Shown in pieces: positions 33,895-41,864 of a DNA stretch of 64,000 nucleotides. The translations under genes were made by a program, and so were the position numbers. The DNA comes from G965197555 sp965197555 (GTDB lineage: Bacteria > Chloroflexota > Dehalococcoidia > Lucifugimonadales > UBA3495), in contig OZ240213.1 in NCBI GenBank assembly GCA_965197555.1, forward strand, positions 1,116,001-1,180,000. Direction: 5' to 3'. Under the pieces are notes generated by a model. That model was not told where the DNA came from. It ran no database searches and saw nothing but the letters and a program-made list of their open reading frames with translations. Every line of letters starts with the position of its first letter. Position 1 is the stretch's first letter.

Positions 33895-34566
33895 ATGGAA
33901 CGATCCGAAGAAATACCGCTAGACGATCTTGTGGAGTTGCCGCTGTTTCCGCTGAACGTGGTGCTGTTCCCGGGAATGGTGTTACCTCTGCACATATTTG
34001 AAGAGCGCTACAAATCGATGATGGGAGACTGTATCGAGCGTCAAGTGCCCTTTGGGGTAGCGTTGATCAAAGAGGGGCAAGAAGTAGGGCCTCCGGCAGA
34101 GCCTCTAGGCGTGGGCACATCCGCTCGCATTATAAGGGTCGATCGCCTCGAAGACGGGCGCATGAACCTGCTTACCCTGGGGGAAAAGCGGTTCGAGACA
34201 GCGGAAATTATCCAGAGAAGGCCCCACGTCATCGGCCAAGTGAGGTATTTGAGGGAGGAGGCCGGAGAAGTGGCCTCCGAGATCCTAGCCGAAATTAGTG
34301 AAGGCTTTTCGACCTTCCTCCGTAACTTGTCCACATTAAGCGGGGGTTGGTCTTCTCAACCGGAGGTGCCCCAGGAGCCTGCGGAGTTGTCCTACGGAGT
34401 GGCAGCCCGCTTGGACCTGCCCCAAAACCTGGGACAAGCGTTGTTGGAATTATCCACTGCCGGTGAGCGGCTCGAGCGCCTTGTTCCGTTGCTCAGCCAG
34501 GGCAATCATGCCCTGGAGGAGCACATCGCCAAGCGAAACCCCTTCCAGGGCCCGCGGCTCAACTAA
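33895..34566 (+). CDS. Lon-protease substrate-binding-domain (LON-SB) protein
   Basis: A 223-residue stand-alone Lon N-terminal domain: LPLFPLNVVLFPGMVLPLHIFEERYK near residue 15 (two joined motif blocks), FGVALIKEGQEVG, GTSARIIRVDRLEDGRMNLLTLGEKRF. The C-terminal half is helical. It lacks the AAA+ and peptidase domains of Lon and is probably an adaptor or substrate-recognition protein. The ATG at 33895 starts directly before the domain; the frame is open to a TTG at 33841. Confidence 0.88.
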   Translation: MERSEEIPLDDLVELPLFPLNVVLFPGMVLPLHIFEERYKSMMGDCIERQVPFGVALIKEGQEVGPPAEPLGVGTSARIIRVDRLEDGRMNLLTLGEKRFETAEIIQRRPHVIGQVRYLREEAGEVASEILAEISEGFSTFLRNLSTLSGGWSSQPEVPQEPAELSYGVAARLDLPQNLGQALLELSTAGERLERLVPLLSQGNHALEEHIAKRNPFQGPRLN

Positions 34567-34702
34567 GCCCCTTTACCCCCGGTCCACTCCCAATCTTCCG
34601 CCTGAGGCGGGCCCCTTCAAGGTGGCGAGGGTTAGGCCGCTCCCGTTAAGGTGGATGGCTGCAACCCGGTCTCAATCGAGGGATAAGGATGGGGTTGACA
34701 GT

Positions 34703-35635
34703 CTAGGCCCTGACCAGAGTCCCGTAAATTCGGGTGGCACCTGCTTCAGGAATGTTGTCTGAGAACAACTCTGGATGAATCATCTCGGCCATTATCTCCA
34801 ACCCTACTACTAGACGAGGCCCCGACCTGCTGGTATAGGCGCTGGCATCGATGGCGTAGACTCGGTTATTCCGTACCGCAGGCAGCGAGGCCCATTCATC
34901 TTTCTCCGTCAACAGCGGTACGTCTTGAAGCGTTCGTTTTACGTCGAAACCGCAGGGCATCAGGATGATCACTTCGGGCTGGCTCTCCACCACCTGTTCC
35001 CATTGGAGCTGGAAGGAGCCGGTCTCCTTGTCACCGAAGCAGTTGGTCCCACCGGCCAAGTCCACCATCTCCGGGACCCAGTGGCCGCCGCACATCAATG
35101 GATCAGCCCACTCCAGGTGCAGCACCCTGGGCTTTGAATCAGCTTGGGAGGCCTGCTCCACGACAGCGTCGATTCTCGCTTGCATCCCTGCCGCGATGGA
35201 ATCGGCCTTAGCCTCCGTATTCGTGGCCCGGCCTACCCGCCTTACGTCTTCCAGCACATCTCCAAGATACTGGGGGTCCAGCGACAAGACCTGAGGCGTT
35301 TTGGGAAGGCTGGCGCTTACCTCGGCTACCTGCCGAGATGAGATCGCTCAAACCTCGCAAATGGCTTGGGTGAGCAGCAAGTCTGGCTCAGCGGCCTCAA
35401 GCGTTTCGTCCACAATTTCGTAAATGCCCAGCCCTTGGGCCAGCCGCTCCGAAATGATACGGCTGATCTCACCGCTGCTGGGCTGAGAGCCGTCGAACAC
35501 GCTTCTCACTACTATCGGTTTACTACGCGCGTCCCGAGGGTGATCGCACTCGAAGGTGACGCCAAATAGCTGGTCTTGAAGACCAAGTTCATAGACGATT
35601 TCTGTCGCGCTGGGTAGGAACGAGCAAATCCTCAT
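34703..35635 (-). CDS. BtuF-like cobalamin/metal-binding protein with in-frame TGA (candidate selenoprotein or nonsense allele)
   Basis: Two open segments in the same frame make one approximately 310-codon BtuF-type periplasmic-binding-fold protein. The first (to 35351) has MRICSFLPSATEIVYELGL, ECDHP, and LLLTQAICEV. A single TGA (35348-35350, codon 96) interrupts; then AISSRQVAEV, the MCGGHWVPEMVDLAGG motif and a normal C-terminus follow. Relatives read L-T-Q-x-x-C-x-V-C-A-V, so TGA replaces the second Cys. Ten nt after TGA there is CTCGGC-AGGTA-GCCGAG, a perfect hairpin resembling a bacterial SECIS. No signal peptide is seen. Cys-codon mutation to TGA is the simple alternative. Confidence 0.8.
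35321..35337 (-). promoter_or_regulatory. Candidate bacterial SECIS hairpin
   Basis: CTCGGC/GCCGAG, a perfect 6-bp stem with loop AGGTA, starting 10 nt and presenting its loop 16 nt after the in-frame TGA. From memory, the E. coli fdhF SECIS has an AGGUCU loop on a GC-closed stem at similar distance. The hairpin is seen; the SECIS role is inference. Confidence 0.45.
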
Positions 35636-35744
35636 ACTGACCTCATAATGGCAGTGCTGGAATGGCTTACCTATGCCCTTCGGCATGGGATACCAGGTCC
35701 ACGGTGGTATCTTCAGTCGCCACGGCGACCGAGCCGTAAAGGGG

Positions 35745-36104
35745 TCAACGCCGCTTCCAGATCTCCACCAGCTCGTGGGCTTGGTCCTCCTCCACGCCCC
35801 ACATCTCGAAGTTCACCCTGATGGCGTCGTAGACTGCTCGTTCTCCCGCTACCTTATCCGGGTCCCGCCAAGCCTCGACGCCGACATCCATCCAATCAAG
35901 GGCTATATTTTCCTCGTTGGAGATGCGCTCCAACATGTTTACCGCGCAAGCAGAGATCCCCGATAGAAAGAGCTCTCCAGCGCCAACTTCGTCGCCGCCT
36001 GGGTCGTCGGCAACCCAGTGGTGAGTGCGAGCGTTGCAGATAGCCCGACCCAGGGTACCCGTGCTGTAGCTCCTGACTTTATACGCCAGAGTCAACGTCG
36101 CCAT
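35745..36104 (-). CDS. OsmC family protein
   Basis: A 119-residue OsmC/Ohr-fold protein: TGTLGRAICNARTHHWVADD, then GAGELFLSGISACAVNMLERIS with the conserved Cys in SACAVN, and a C-terminal half with VGVEAWRDP. The first redox Cys of classic OsmC may be the one at ICNA; a thiol peroxidase activity is plausible but unproven. The ATG has AAGGAGG upstream. It lies between the RidA and BtuF-like genes on the minus strand. Confidence 0.8.
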   Translation of the reverse strand: MATLTLAYKVRSYSTGTLGRAICNARTHHWVADDPGGDEVGAGELFLSGISACAVNMLERISNEENIALDWMDVGVEAWRDPDKVAGERAVYDAIRVNFEMWGVEEDQAHELVEIWKRR

Positions 36105-36162
36105 TAGTCCTCCTTGACCGGGTTGAGTATCTCTGTGAGCTGGACGTCAATAGCTTGTACAC

Positions 36163-36675
36163 CTACATTGCCACTCGGTAAGCAATACATTCCACGATTT
36201 CAATGGCCAAGGGCTTTTGTGCCAATCCTGTTGTCCCAATCACCGCCCGGCATGGCGGGTTTGGAACAAACTCTCGATAGACTTCATTGAGCAAGGCCCA
36301 GTTGTCCATGTTGGTCAGAAATACCATCAGAGTAACGACACGGCTGAAGTTGGTATGGGCGGCTTCAAGAGTGGTCTTGACGTGCCGAAACGCTGCGCGG
36401 TACTGCTCTTCGTCCGTTTCGCCCACTATTTCCCCGTCGAACCCTGAAGAAGTAGTGCCTCGGCACAGAACCTTCACCGCTCTTACTTTGTGCATCCGCA
36501 CCAAGTCTTCCTCGAAGTAGTCGCAGTATAGACCCGTGCGGTAGGAGACCAAGTCGGTGGACTGGCCCCGCCCGTCCGCTATGATCAAGTCCAATAGGCG
36601 GTCTCGCTCGCCAAAAGACAGAGCGTGGGCTTGAGCAAAACTCATAGCATCCAGTTCAGACAGGGTAGCGGCCAT
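36163..36675 (-). CDS. RidA/YjgF family protein
   Basis: A 170-residue protein with a C-terminal RidA domain: EQYRAAFRHVKTTLEAAHTNFSRVV, FLTNMDNWALLNEVYREFVP, and PPCRAVIGTTGLAQKPLAIEIVE containing the usual Arg and Glu of the active site (R-A..V-E-I). About 60 residues precede it, longer than typical RidA (about 130). The substrate is unknown; classical members hydrolyse reactive enamines. Same strand as osmC, 58 nt apart. Confidence 0.88.
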   Translation of the reverse strand: MAATLSELDAMSFAQAHALSFGERDRLLDLIIADGRGQSTDLVSYRTGLYCDYFEEDLVRMHKVRAVKVLCRGTTSSGFDGEIVGETDEEQYRAAFRHVKTTLEAAHTNFSRVVTLMVFLTNMDNWALLNEVYREFVPNPPCRAVIGTTGLAQKPLAIEIVECIAYRVAM

Positions 36676-36949
36676 GGGTAACCTCTGAAGGATTCTCCCA
36701 TTTAGGTGAGGAGGATTAGGCCGGGATGGCTGTATGTTACCCGCAATGCCTCCTCAGCCGCAAGATTGAAGCCGTTGGGGACAATGGGCTTGAGGGTCGA
36801 CCACAGCAGTAATCGGGAGACCAACTCCGTTGTCTGGATAGAGTCTGTCTGTGGTGGTCAGGGGCCACTAGCAAACAAACTGTGAGGTACTGGTCGGGAA
36901 GCACTATACGCCGTAGAGGGATGCGGTTTTTTCGCTCGGCAAGCAAATC

Positions 36950-37520
36950 ATTAGTGTACGACCGTTCGGGCCAACCCGGGATAACAACCAGACCTAGTCA
37001 TGCCAAACGTAACATTGTTATGCTTGGCTCGACTCTATCAAACCCGTCCTGGCCAAGCCGTGCCAGCGGCCTGCCAAGAAATGCGTCAACAAGGCTGTTG
37101 ATCCGGTCCATCGTTGGCCGCCTCACGTGAACTCGTCGACCTACTGCTTCATGTTTTTGAGGCTATATTGACGCGTAGCACCAGTGTAGCGCCGCTTCAA
37201 GACCATCCAGACGCTGTCATTTCGTTCTTGGGCCCTGCCGTCGACGAGCTCTTGGCGCGGTGCCTGACGACTACGGAGTTGTACATCATGCCCCGGTACC
37301 GGCATCCGGAGTGTTCGTCGGTGAAGACCATAGCGCCCTAAGTGATCGTATCCTCGAGCTGCCGTTGCAACGTCCCGGTAGTATTGTCGGCTATTAGCTA
37401 GGCCATGACCGTCCTACCCCGTTCTCGTAGGCCCACGACGGCCTGCTCTGCTTGCCGACGGCGCCCCCGGATCGGCCTTTGATCTTCTTGCTGCCATGCT
37501 TGTCTCGCTCCTAGCAACCG
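36950..37520 (-). pseudogene. Decayed ISXO2/IS1595-type transposase
   Basis: The 1.06-kb gap between ridA and queF has no intact gene. Read on the minus strand, fragments in shifting frames give an ordered transposase: ERDKHGSKKIKG, AVVGLRERGRTVMA, stop, LIADNTTGTLQRQLEDTIT, stop, GAMVFTDEHSG, then SVWMVLKRRYTGATRQYSLK, VDEFT and MDRINSLVDAFLGRPL. At least three stops and three frame changes separate them. The TDEH and W-x-x-LKR-x-x-G parts are typical of ISXO2-like DDE transposases. No terminal inverted repeats were recognised. The rest of the gap (36676-36950) shows nothing clear. Confidence 0.7.
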
Positions 37521-37538
37521 AAGTAGGTTGTGATTATC

Positions 37539-37579
37539 ATTGAGTTGCATTGAGTTGCATTGAGTCGCATTGAGTTGCC
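37539..37579. repeat. Tandem 10-bp repeat
   Basis: Four copies of TGAGTTGCAT (the third TGAGTCGCAT, the last ending CT) in tandem at the upstream end of the transposase remnant, about 160 nt before queF. There are no spacers, so it is not a CRISPR. It may be a simple slippage repeat. Confidence 0.85.
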
Positions 37580-37737
37580 TACGAGTCCTTTAGTCGAAGA
37601 TTAGACAAGGGGATTGAATGCTGACAACGTGCAACAACCCGCGCAGTGACCAGGGCTTGGGCCCAGCTTTGACACCGGGTAACAAGGTTGCCTATCATGT
37701 TGCTTACATAGGGTTGCCGTCTTAGGGAGAGAACGCG

Positions 37738-38160
37738 TTGGCGAACATATTGCAGTTGAAAGATCGGTATGACAACCTGGCGTATGAGCTACCGATAAAG
37801 GACGAGCAGGCCATCGACAGCCAATGTTTGTTGGCCTTTGAGTATGACTATCCCGATCAGGGAGCCCGGGTGGATATTGAGACCGACGAGTTCACCGCTG
37901 TGTGCCCTTGGACCGGCCTACCCGACTTGGGCACCCTGCGTATCTCCTACACGCCGGACCAAAGTTGTATTGAGCTCAAGAGCCTGAAATATTACTTGCT
38001 GTCCTATCGGGACGTTGGCATAGTGCAGGAACATGCCGCAAACAAGATCTTGAAAGACTTGGTTGGCTGTTGCCAGCCTCGCCACCTGCAAGTTACTCTG
38101 GACTACCAGGTGCGGGGCGGAATTCATACCTCTGTGTCGGTGGAATATCCGGCGGCCTAG
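37738..38160 (+). CDS. queF: 7-cyano-7-deazaguanine reductase QueF
   Basis: A 140-residue unimodular T-fold QueF that reduces preQ0 to preQ1 with NADPH. The nucleophile is Cys56 in FTAVCPWTGLPDLG, with the family motif ELKSLKYYLLSYR downstream and FQEH replaced by VQEHAANK. The C-terminus has GGIHTSVSVEY, as expected. The start is TTG with GGGAGAG upstream. It heads a four-gene plus-strand queuosine operon (queF, queD, queC, queE) with gaps of 6 nt or less or short overlap. No preQ1 riboswitch is visible upstream. Confidence 0.95.
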   Translation: MANILQLKDRYDNLAYELPIKDEQAIDSQCLLAFEYDYPDQGARVDIETDEFTAVCPWTGLPDLGTLRISYTPDQSCIELKSLKYYLLSYRDVGIVQEHAANKILKDLVGCCQPRHLQVTLDYQVRGGIHTSVSVEYPAA

Positions 38161-38166
38161 CAGCAA

Positions 38167-38586
38167 ATGCACCTGATAAGAATTGAAATCAGTTTCGACA
38201 GCGGCCATCGGCTGCTGGGCTATCAGGGCAAGTGCGCTTACCCTCACGGGCATACCTACCGCGCCGAGGTCTTTCTAGAAGAACGCTCCCTTGATCCCCT
38301 GGGATTGGTGTATGACTTCACAGAGCTAAAATCTCGTATCAAATCGTGGATTGACAATAACTGGGACCACGCCTTTTTGGCCAACAGCCGCGACGTCGAC
38401 CTCATAGCTGGGCTTGCTCCCATTGCCAAGGGCAGGCTCTACCAGTTTCAGGATGAGAATCCGTCCTGCGAAATCATGAGCAGAGAGCTGTACCGCAAGA
38501 CCGTTGAGGTTTGTGGGGTCACTCCGGCCAAGGTCAGGCTGTGGGAATCCCTCGGTCAATACGCGGAATACCAGGAGGATGACTAG
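38167..38586 (+). CDS. queD: 6-carboxy-5,6,7,8-tetrahydropterin synthase QueD
   Basis: A 139-residue T-fold enzyme converting dihydroneopterin triphosphate to carboxytetrahydropterin. Zinc ligands and the catalytic Cys are visible: FDSGHRLLGYQGKCAYPHGH (C-x3-H-x-H), then DFTELKSRIKSWIDNNWDHAFL and the C-terminal ESLGQYAEY with the catalytic-site Glu. It follows queF by 6 nt and runs up to queC. Confidence 0.95.
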   Translation: MHLIRIEISFDSGHRLLGYQGKCAYPHGHTYRAEVFLEERSLDPLGLVYDFTELKSRIKSWIDNNWDHAFLANSRDVDLIAGLAPIAKGRLYQFQDENPSCEIMSRELYRKTVEVCGVTPAKVRLWESLGQYAEYQEDD

Positions 38587-38591
38587 AGAAA

Positions 38592-39335
38592 TTGCCCAGC
38601 TATGGCGTGTCCTTGCTCTCCGGCGGCTTGGATTCAACCACTGTTACCACTTACGCCCTCAAGCAAACCGACGATTTGACCGCCCTTACCTTCTCTTACG
38701 GCCAGAGCCACAGCAAGGAGGTCGAATGCGCCGGAGAGATCGCCGCCGCTCTGGGGATCAAGCACGAGATATTGGACATAAGCTTTTTCCGTCAAGTTGC
38801 CTGGTACTCCGCATTGACCAACCCGGAATTGTTCCCGGTCCCAGAGGACCGGCCGGTGCAGCAGATTGGCGCCAGCATTCCGATAACTTATGTGCCCCTT
38901 CGTAACACCTTTTTCCTGGCCCTGGCCACTGCCTTCCTGGAGAGTCTACTGCTCTGGGATATTGAGCAGGCCTCTGTCGACCCTGCTGCAGTTGATGCGC
39001 GGGTATACATGGCGCCCAACGCCATAGATTACAGTGGCTATCCCGACTGCCGCCCCGAATATTTTCGGTCCATGGCTGACTCTCTGAATTTGGGCAGCAA
39101 GGTCTGGACTCAATACGGGGTGAAGATCCAGGTGGAAACGCCTATTATCCACTTGTCTAAGGCCCAAATCATCCACCGCGCGACCGAGTTGCATGCGCCT
39201 TTGGAGTTGACTTGGAGCTGCTACCAGGGTGGGACCGAGCCCTGCGGCCGGTGCGATAGCTGCGTTCTTCGCAGCAAAGGATTCCAGGAGGCTGGTGTGC
39301 CGGACCCGCTGTTGCAAAGGCTTAGGTCCGGATAA
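38592..39335 (+). CDS. queC: 7-cyano-7-deazaguanine synthase QueC
   Basis: A 247-residue N-type ATP pyrophosphatase: PP-loop SLLSGGLDSTT near residue 8, FSYGQSHSKEVECA, VPLRNTFFLALATAFLES, and zinc ligands in SCYQGGTEPCGRCDSCVLR. It makes preQ0 from carboxydeazaguanine, ATP and ammonia. TTG start 5 nt after queD. One unusual insert, DIEQASVDPAAVDARVYMAP, lies in the usual place of AE-x-x-GA-x-I-x-x-G. Confidence 0.94.
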   Translation: MPSYGVSLLSGGLDSTTVTTYALKQTDDLTALTFSYGQSHSKEVECAGEIAAALGIKHEILDISFFRQVAWYSALTNPELFPVPEDRPVQQIGASIPITYVPLRNTFFLALATAFLESLLLWDIEQASVDPAAVDARVYMAPNAIDYSGYPDCRPEYFRSMADSLNLGSKVWTQYGVKIQVETPIIHLSKAQIIHRATELHAPLELTWSCYQGGTEPCGRCDSCVLRSKGFQEAGVPDPLLQRLRSG

Positions 39336-40046
39336 TTGCCGCTTCGGGTGAGCAGACAAGCTGGTGGAGAGCCGGAGGTCTTCCACTCCCTGCAAGGGGA
39401 GGGGCCTACCGTGGGCACCCCCTCGGTGTTTCTCCGCCTTGCCACCTGCAACCTAACCTGTACTTGGTGCGACACCAAATACACGTGGGACTGGCAAAAC
39501 TTCGACTACAACCAAGAAGTCGTTGTCTTGGATACTCTGGATGTGGAGCAGCGCATCACCGGTTACGGTTGCCGCCACTTGGTCATCACCGGGGGAGAGC
39601 CCCTCCTGCAGCAACAAGAGCTGGCTACGCTGGTAGCATCCCTGAAAACTCAGCGGTTTTACTGCGAGGTGGAGACCAACGGCACCGTGGCCCCGTCGCC
39701 GGCCATGGTCCGAGATATCGACCAGTGGAACCTGTCGCCCAAGCTGGCCAATTCCGGTAATTCGCCGGAGCGCCGGGAGATGCCTTCGGTACTAGACCGG
39801 TTTGCCGGGTTGCCCAACGCCTACTTCAAATTCGTGGTCTCGGACCCAGCAGACCTGACAGAGGTCCGCGATTTGCAGCATAAATATGGCATTCCCACCG
39901 AGCGCATTGTCCTGATGCCAGAGGGCACCGCTCCAGCAACTATTGAGGATAGAAGCCACTGGGTGTCCGACGCCTGCGTCCAAGAAGGCTACCGGTTCTC
40001 CACCAGGCTGCACATTCTGCTTTGGGGAGACGAAAGGGGGAAGTAG
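39336..40046 (+). CDS. queE: 7-carboxy-7-deazaguanine synthase QueE
   Basis: A 236-residue radical SAM enzyme: FHSLQGEGPTVGTPSVFLRL and the cluster motif C-x3-C-x2-C in ATCNLTCTWCDTKYTWD, followed by GGEPLLQQQEL. It converts carboxytetrahydropterin to carboxydeazaguanine. The TTG directly follows the queC stop; a GTG 12 nt later is also possible. With queC, queD and queF the preQ1 route is complete from the GTP cyclohydrolase product; folE is not in the window. Confidence 0.95.
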   Translation: MPLRVSRQAGGEPEVFHSLQGEGPTVGTPSVFLRLATCNLTCTWCDTKYTWDWQNFDYNQEVVVLDTLDVEQRITGYGCRHLVITGGEPLLQQQELATLVASLKTQRFYCEVETNGTVAPSPAMVRDIDQWNLSPKLANSGNSPERREMPSVLDRFAGLPNAYFKFVVSDPADLTEVRDLQHKYGIPTERIVLMPEGTAPATIEDRSHWVSDACVQEGYRFSTRLHILLWGDERGK

Positions 40047-40056
40047 GATAGAGTTT

Positions 40057-41415
40057 CTACCCCCCGTCGCCTAGCAGCCGCGTCAATTGCCCTACATTAT
40101 CCAAACTGTCCAGACGGCTCACTGTCTCAATGATCTCATCGGCGGCTGCCGGACCTACCACGTCTTGCGCTAGAAAGCGGAACTTGGCCTGCAGCTCCTG
40201 GTGGGATGCTGGATTCTTGGAGTCCCCATGGTGCGCCGTCACGCTTTCTTGAAGGGTCCGGCCGTCGTTTAAGGAGACCTGCACCCTGGCAGACGGGTAA
40301 TCGTAGCGCCGCAGGTTCATATCAGGGTCCGCCACCACCTCGACGCGCCGGGCTAGGTCTTGGACCTGAGGGTCAGTTACCTTATCCGGATAGAAGGCGG
40401 TGACGTCGGTGTTGCCGTGCACCATGGCCGCAGCAACAGCGTAGGGAATAGAAAACTTTGCCGCCAACATGTTCACTGGCTCAGGATTGGTCATGATCAT
40501 AGCAATTGGCGGCGCCTCTACCCGAACTTGGGCCACGTCGTTGGATGTAAATCCCTCTCGCGCGGTCAGCAATTGCACGGCATCCAGCGCGGGGTGGTTG
40601 TACAAGCAGCAGGCATGGAGCTTAAAGTAGTTCTGCTGAATACGGTAAGACCCATTTTCCCCCAGCCCTTCGACCACCGCCCCCGGATCGAAGCCCTCAC
40701 CCAGGACACTGTTGTACAGGTCCGACGGGCCATCTTTGATGCCGGTGAAGCCGCACTTTTGCAGGTGGGCCGCCATTATTCCCTGGAAGCCCGACCGGCC
40801 GGGATAAAGGTTGCGTACGGTCGCCCCTTCCAGGCAGGGAGTCCAAGTGTTGGCCGGGCTCATAGACATGGCCAGGTTCATCGTCTGACGGGTTTGCTCT
40901 GGACTGAAGCCAAGCAAGCAAGAGGTGGCGGCAGCGGCGCCGATGGTGCCCCAAGTGCCGTGGGAATGGATTTCCGCTCGAGTGTGAGTGCCGCTGCCGA
41001 TGCGCGAGGTTACCTCATAGCCGACTATTATGGCCTCCAGGAGGCGTTTGCCAGTGGCGTTTTGCTCCTCGGCAACGGCGATAGCGCCCGGTGTCACATG
41101 GATGGAAGCGTGCCCGCCACCCAGGCGGCTCCCTTCGTCCATTTCCAGCGATACGCCCGCCGTGGCGTTGACCAAGGCGGCGAAGGGCGGCTGGACCTTG
41201 CCCGCTTGTCCGAGCAGGGTAGCCAAACCCGGTCTGCTGAGATTTTGGGTCAAGCGGGCGAAGTTGGAGTTCTCTGGCAGCCGACTGCCGGCCAGGATGG
41301 CGCCGATGGTATCCAGCACCACGGTCTTGGCCGCGGTTAGTGTACTCTCATCCAGCCGCTCCAAGCGGGTGTCAACAACAAACTGGGCGAGTTCGTCCAG
41401 ATAGTCTCTAGCCAT
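40057..41415 (-). CDS. MmgE/PrpD family protein
   Basis: A 452-residue MmgE/PrpD fold protein, related to 2-methylcitrate dehydratase and cis-aconitate decarboxylase. Visible: AKTVVLDTIGAILAGS near the start, VSLEMDEGSRLGGGHASIHV, the TRIGSGTHTRAEIHSHG region, GTIGAAAATSCLLGFS, YFKLHACCLYNHPALD, and FSIPYAVAAAMVHG. Substrate not predictable. ATG at 41415 has GGAGG upstream; the frame extends further into a dispersed repeat and is not used there. Convergent with queE. Confidence 0.9.
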   Translation of the reverse strand: MARDYLDELAQFVVDTRLERLDESTLTAAKTVVLDTIGAILAGSRLPENSNFARLTQNLSRPGLATLLGQAGKVQPPFAALVNATAGVSLEMDEGSRLGGGHASIHVTPGAIAVAEEQNATGKRLLEAIIVGYEVTSRIGSGTHTRAEIHSHGTWGTIGAAAATSCLLGFSPEQTRQTMNLAMSMSPANTWTPCLEGATVRNLYPGRSGFQGIMAAHLQKCGFTGIKDGPSDLYNSVLGEGFDPGAVVEGLGENGSYRIQQNYFKLHACCLYNHPALDAVQLLTAREGFTSNDVAQVRVEAPPIAMIMTNPEPVNMLAAKFSIPYAVAAAMVHGNTDVTAFYPDKVTDPQVQDLARRVEVVADPDMNLRRYDYPSARVQVSLNDGRTLQESVTAHHGDSKNPASHQELQAKFRFLAQDVVGPAAADEIIETVSRLDSLDNVGQLTRLLGDGG

Positions 41416-41477
41416 TGAAGCCTCCTTGACCAAAAGGGGATAGTCATCGACGTCAGGGCCATTTGGTTCTCCACCTA

Positions 41478-41576
41478 ACGCGAATCTCCCCGTTCTTCCT
41501 GAGTTTGTCCAAGGACCGTTGGTCCATAGTTCTACAAGCCTGTCCCGAGCTTGTCGAAGGATGGCGCCGAAGGGCA
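41478..41576 (-). repeat. Composite dispersed repeat, copy 3
   Basis: On the minus strand it reads GCCCTTCGGCGCCATCCTTC, GACAAGCTCGGGACAGGCTT, CTATGGACCAACGGTCCTTG and GAACGGGGAGATTCGCGTTA. It matches copy 2 (28194-28337) and copy 4 (47270-47327). It lies in the 450-nt gap between mmgE and the primase-like gene; the remainder of the gap (41577-41864) shows no supported gene. Confidence 0.75.
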
Positions 41577-41864
41577 CACCACCAAAGGATTCCAGGGCCT
41601 ATGAGGACTAAAACGCCCTGTATCGACGTAGCTTGAACTGTACAGGCAGGGATCGCAAAGTCATAATCAACTTACTATGAGCACTCATCACAGCCATCCC
41701 TTCTCGCCTTGGTCCAACCTAAGGCAACCCATGCCGTGGTGGCGAAAGTTGAGGTTGTTAGTCTCCAACAACGTCACCAAACTTCGTACTCGCAGCGGCT
41801 GCTGCGGCAACTACGGCCAGCCCGGGTGTTGACGAAGCACCGGCAGACCGTCCGGGAACGACGG

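Noticed and set aside
37539..37579. Tandem decamers considered as a CRISPR fragment
   Set aside because: Units are 10 bp, directly adjacent and without spacers; no cas gene is present.
37580..37737. Possible preQ1 riboswitch upstream of queF
   Set aside because: None of the short preQ1-I or larger preQ1-II conserved pieces could be found.
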